Shown here piece after piece: positions 61,845 through 64,000 of a DNA stretch of 64,000 nt (position 1 is the stretch's first letter; each line of letters begins with the position of its first letter). Origin of the DNA: SZUA-451 sp034721895 (GTDB taxonomy: Bacteria > Campylobacterota > Campylobacteria > Campylobacterales > Sulfurovaceae); the NCBI GenBank assembly GCA_034721895.1, contig JAYEND010000001.1, forward strand, positions 62,001 to 126,000. Reading direction: 5' to 3'. A program made the translations under genes and the position numbers. The notes beneath the pieces are model-generated. The model saw only the letters and a program-made list of their open reading frames with translations, did not search any database and was not told the DNA's origin.

Positions 61845-62393
61845 TTATTTTTTGAGCGGCGTCACATACATATTGATATAGCGTCCTTCCTGATGGGCAT
61901 CTTTTTCCAGATTGCCTACATCTTCGAGCATTGGCCAAACTCTTTTGAGTACATCGACACCCCACTCAGGATTTGCCATTTCACGTCCTCGGAGGAAAAC
62001 TCTCAATTTGACGTGTTTTCCTTTCTCAAGGAATTCTCTGGCATGTTTAACTTTGTAGTTGATATCATTTTCGGCAATTTTGCAAGAGAATTTGACCTCT
62101 TTGACCTCAATCTTCTTTTGATTCTTTTTGGCCTCTTTCTTCTTCTTCTCAACTTCATATTTATGTTTGCCGTAATCCATCACTTTTGCAACAGGAGGCT
62201 TGGCGTCCGGAGAGACCAGTACCAAATCGAGCCCTTTGTCCTCTGCGATTTGCAGAGCATCAGCCCTTGAAATAATTCCAAATTGCTCTCCATCATCACC
62301 AAGCACTCTCAGCTCTGTGGCTCTGATATTCTCATTCATGACTGTGTCGTCTTTTTTGGCTCTACCTCTGTTGTTGGTGTGTTGTCTGCTCAA
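61845..62393 (-). CDS. infC: Translation initiation factor IF-3
   Basis: 182 residues: N-domain (NENIRATELRVLGDDGEQFGIIS) and C-domain (FSCKIAENDINYKVKHAREFL). The start is TTG at 62393, preceded by GAAGGA inside the end of thrS and overlapping its TGA stop. IF-3 rejects non-canonical starts, so a TTG start may allow autoregulation, as the AUU start does in E. coli. Met19 is an alternative but has no SD. It prevents subunit joining and checks start codons. Confidence 0.93.
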   Translation of the reverse strand: MSRQHTNNRGRAKKDDTVMNENIRATELRVLGDDGEQFGIISRADALQIAEDKGLDLVLVSPDAKPPVAKVMDYGKHKYEVEKKKKEAKKNQKKIEVKEVKFSCKIAENDINYKVKHAREFLEKGKHVKLRVFLRGREMANPEWGVDVLKRVWPMLEDVGNLEKDAHQEGRYINMYVTPLKK

Positions 62394-64000
62394 ATTTTTC
62401 CTTCTTTTAATTGTTGCATTAATTTTACCATAAAATCATCTTGGGTTAGATTATACTGTTCTTTTGCTCTTCTGTCACGGATCGCAACAGTTTTATTTGT
62501 TACCTCTTCATCCCCGAGTATCACGACATAGGGGACTCTCTGCTTCTCTGCCAGACGGATCCGTTTGTTCAGACTGTCGTTTTTATCATAGATTTCGCTG
62601 TCGATTCCCTCTTCGATCAGTAGATTCTTAAGCTCTTTGGCATAGGCTGCATGATCTTCTGCGATCGGTACGAAGATCACCTGGGTAGGTGCGATGAAGA
62701 AAGGAAACTCTCCGGCATAGTGTTCTGTCAGAATCGCAATAAACCGCTCAAACGAACCAAGGATGGCACGGTGTATCATCACCGGCTGTTTGCGGGTATT
62801 GTCCTCTGCGACATACTCAACATCGAAACGCTGAGGCAGGTTGAAGTCGACCTGTATGGTACCGCATTGCCATTTTCTACCCAGTGCATCGGTGATCTTG
62901 ATATCGATCTTTGGACCATAGAAGGCACCGCCTCCTTCATCGATACTGAAGGGGAGATTGTTTTCAGTCAGTGCCTCTTTAAGACCTTCCGTAGCCAGCT
63001 CCCAAACGTCATCGTCACCAATGGCTTTTTCCGGCTTGGTAGAGACTTCCATGGTGTAATTAAAGTCAAATTTCTTCATGACCGCATCTACAAACTCCAC
63101 AACCTCCATCACTTCCTCTTTGATCTGTTCCGGGGTGCAGAAGATATGGGCATCATCCTGGGTAAATTCCCGGACCCTTAAAAGGCCATGAAGTACACCG
63201 GATTTTTCATGTCGATGCACAACGCCATATTCAAAATATTTCACCGGAAGATCACGATAGCTCTTTCCTGTCTGCTTGAAGACTTGAATGTGGCCGATGC
63301 AATTCATCGGTTTGATCCCGTATTCCTGACCATCTATTTCAGTCAGATACATATTCTCGCCATAGCAGGCATAGTGCCCTGAAGTTCTCCACATGTCAGC
63401 CTTGAGGATCTCAGGTCCGCGCACCGGTTCATAGCCTCTGCGCCTGTGGGCCTTGAATAGAATATCCTCTATCTTGGAACGGAGTCTGGCTCCTTTGGGC
63501 ATCCAGAACGGCAGTCCGGCTCCCGATGCTTCATCAAAAGTAAAAAGTTCCAGCTCGGTTCCCAGTTTACGGTGGTCACGCTTTTTTGCCTCTTCGATCA
63601 TAGTCATGTGTGCCTTGAGAGATTCTTTGTCTGCAAAGGCATTTCCATAGATCCGTGTCAGCATCTCGGCATTTTCATCTCCGCCAAGATAAGCACCGGC
63701 GACACGTGTCAGTTTGAAGTTGTGGAGATATCTAAGAGCAGGGACATGTGGTCCGCGGCAAAGGTCTTCGAATTCACCCTGCTTATAAATTGAAACGGTT
63801 TTGTCAGGGATGCGGGTGAGGACTGCCTGTTTCAGGTCGTCATTCTCAAATTTTTTAACTGCATCTTCTTTGCTGATCGTATACTTTTCAATAGCATATT
63901 TCTTTTTGATCAGCTCTTTCATCTTCTTCTCGATCTTTTTGAGATCCTCTTCCCCTATCTTCTCGTCAACCCTGAAGTCATAGTAGAATCCTTCCTCAAC
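62390..64000 (-). CDS. thrS: Threonyl-tRNA synthetase (5' end outside window)
   Basis: The frame remains open to the window end; 536 residues are visible, and the first part with the TGS domain is missing. Class II motifs: HRHEKSGVLHGLLRVREF (motif 2), HRAILGSFERFIAIL (motif 3), and Zn ligands (NCIGH and others). It charges tRNA-Thr. Its stop overlaps the infC start. Confidence 0.96.
   Translation of the reverse strand, partial: VEEGFYYDFRVDEKIGEEDLKKIEKKMKELIKKKYAIEKYTISKEDAVKKFENDDLKQAVLTRIPDKTVSIYKQGEFEDLCRGPHVPALRYLHNFKLTRVAGAYLGGDENAEMLTRIYGNAFADKESLKAHMTMIEEAKKRDHRKLGTELELFTFDEASGAGLPFWMPKGARLRSKIEDILFKAHRRRGYEPVRGPEILKADMWRTSGHYACYGENMYLTEIDGQEYGIKPMNCIGHIQVFKQTGKSYRDLPVKYFEYGVVHRHEKSGVLHGLLRVREFTQDDAHIFCTPEQIKEEVMEVVEFVDAVMKKFDFNYTMEVSTKPEKAIGDDDVWELATEGLKEALTENNLPFSIDEGGGAFYGPKIDIKITDALGRKWQCGTIQVDFNLPQRFDVEYVAEDNTRKQPVMIHRAILGSFERFIAILTEHYAGEFPFFIAPTQVIFVPIAEDHAAYAKELKNLLIEEGIDSEIYDKNDSLNKRIRLAEKQRVPYVVILGDEEVTNKTVAIRDRRAKEQYNLTQDDFMVKLMQQLKEGKI

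Overview
The window looks like chromosomal DNA of a chemolithotrophic Campylobacterota (Epsilonproteobacteria), most like the Sulfurovum/Sulfurimonas group. The evidence is a NifU-type Fe-S scaffold, a Psr-type sulfur reductase, a Tat-exported sulfide:quinone reductase-like flavoprotein, RNase J with a long disordered N-terminus, ThyX instead of ThyA, a TTATTCACA-type DnaA box, moderate to low GC and strong AGGAG ribosome binding sites. Species cannot be fixed from sequence alone. No insertion sequence, prophage, CRISPR array or rRNA operon is visible.

Layout. 0-8 kb: 3' end of nifU, then an assimilatory nitrate module (molybdenum nitrate reductase and NirA on the minus strand, divergent from a NarK transporter and a PP2C phosphatase/Ser-Thr kinase fusion). 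The divergent promoter carries two perfect TGATTAA-N3-TTAATCA palindromes. 8-9 kb: Mrp Fe-S carrier. 9-16.8 kb: a minus-strand sulfur/electron-transfer block: psrABC-like molybdoenzyme, a cytochrome b561-dihaem c fusion, a cytochrome c lipoprotein and an SQR/FccB-like flavoprotein. 16.8-23.4 kb: origin region (recJ, pyrG, dnaN, dnaA, ruvC), with DnaA-box clusters on both sides of dnaA (bipartite oriC). 23.4-40 kb: housekeeping genes (L,D-transpeptidase, thyX, dgt, purB, RluA-type synthase, rlmN, nucleoside phosphorylase, hisF, rsmA, RNase J, kdsD, rluB-like, rarA). Two perfect 16-bp parS sites sit inside coding sequence at 30.7 and 32.5 kb, about 8-10 kb from oriC. 40.4-41.1 kb: six minus-strand tRNA genes (Pro, His, Arg, Arg, Leu, Leu). 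41-52 kb: alanine symporter, purM and small proteins, a BaiN/HI0933-type flavoprotein, a YeiH/LysR pair, MFS-mobA, RDD and outer-membrane proteins, GspF. 52.5-64 kb: nrdA with a structured leader, gltA, ppnP, an AsmA-like giant protein, a nitrilase-family hydrolase, infC (TTG start) and thrS (cut by the window end).

The feature that standard annotation would most likely miss is a set of nine arrays of heptanucleotide (7-bp) tandem repeats, each about 25-35 bp, of five sequence families. Most sit at or just past stop codons or in 5' regions, and in one place an inverted pair of arrays builds a long palindrome. They resemble the heptameric STRR repeats of filamentous cyanobacteria. Other unannotated items are a 33-residue membrane peptide after rlmN, a 62-residue Cys-rich protein with a TTG start overlapping purM, the nrdA leader hairpin, and a multi-hairpin element between nrdA and gltA.
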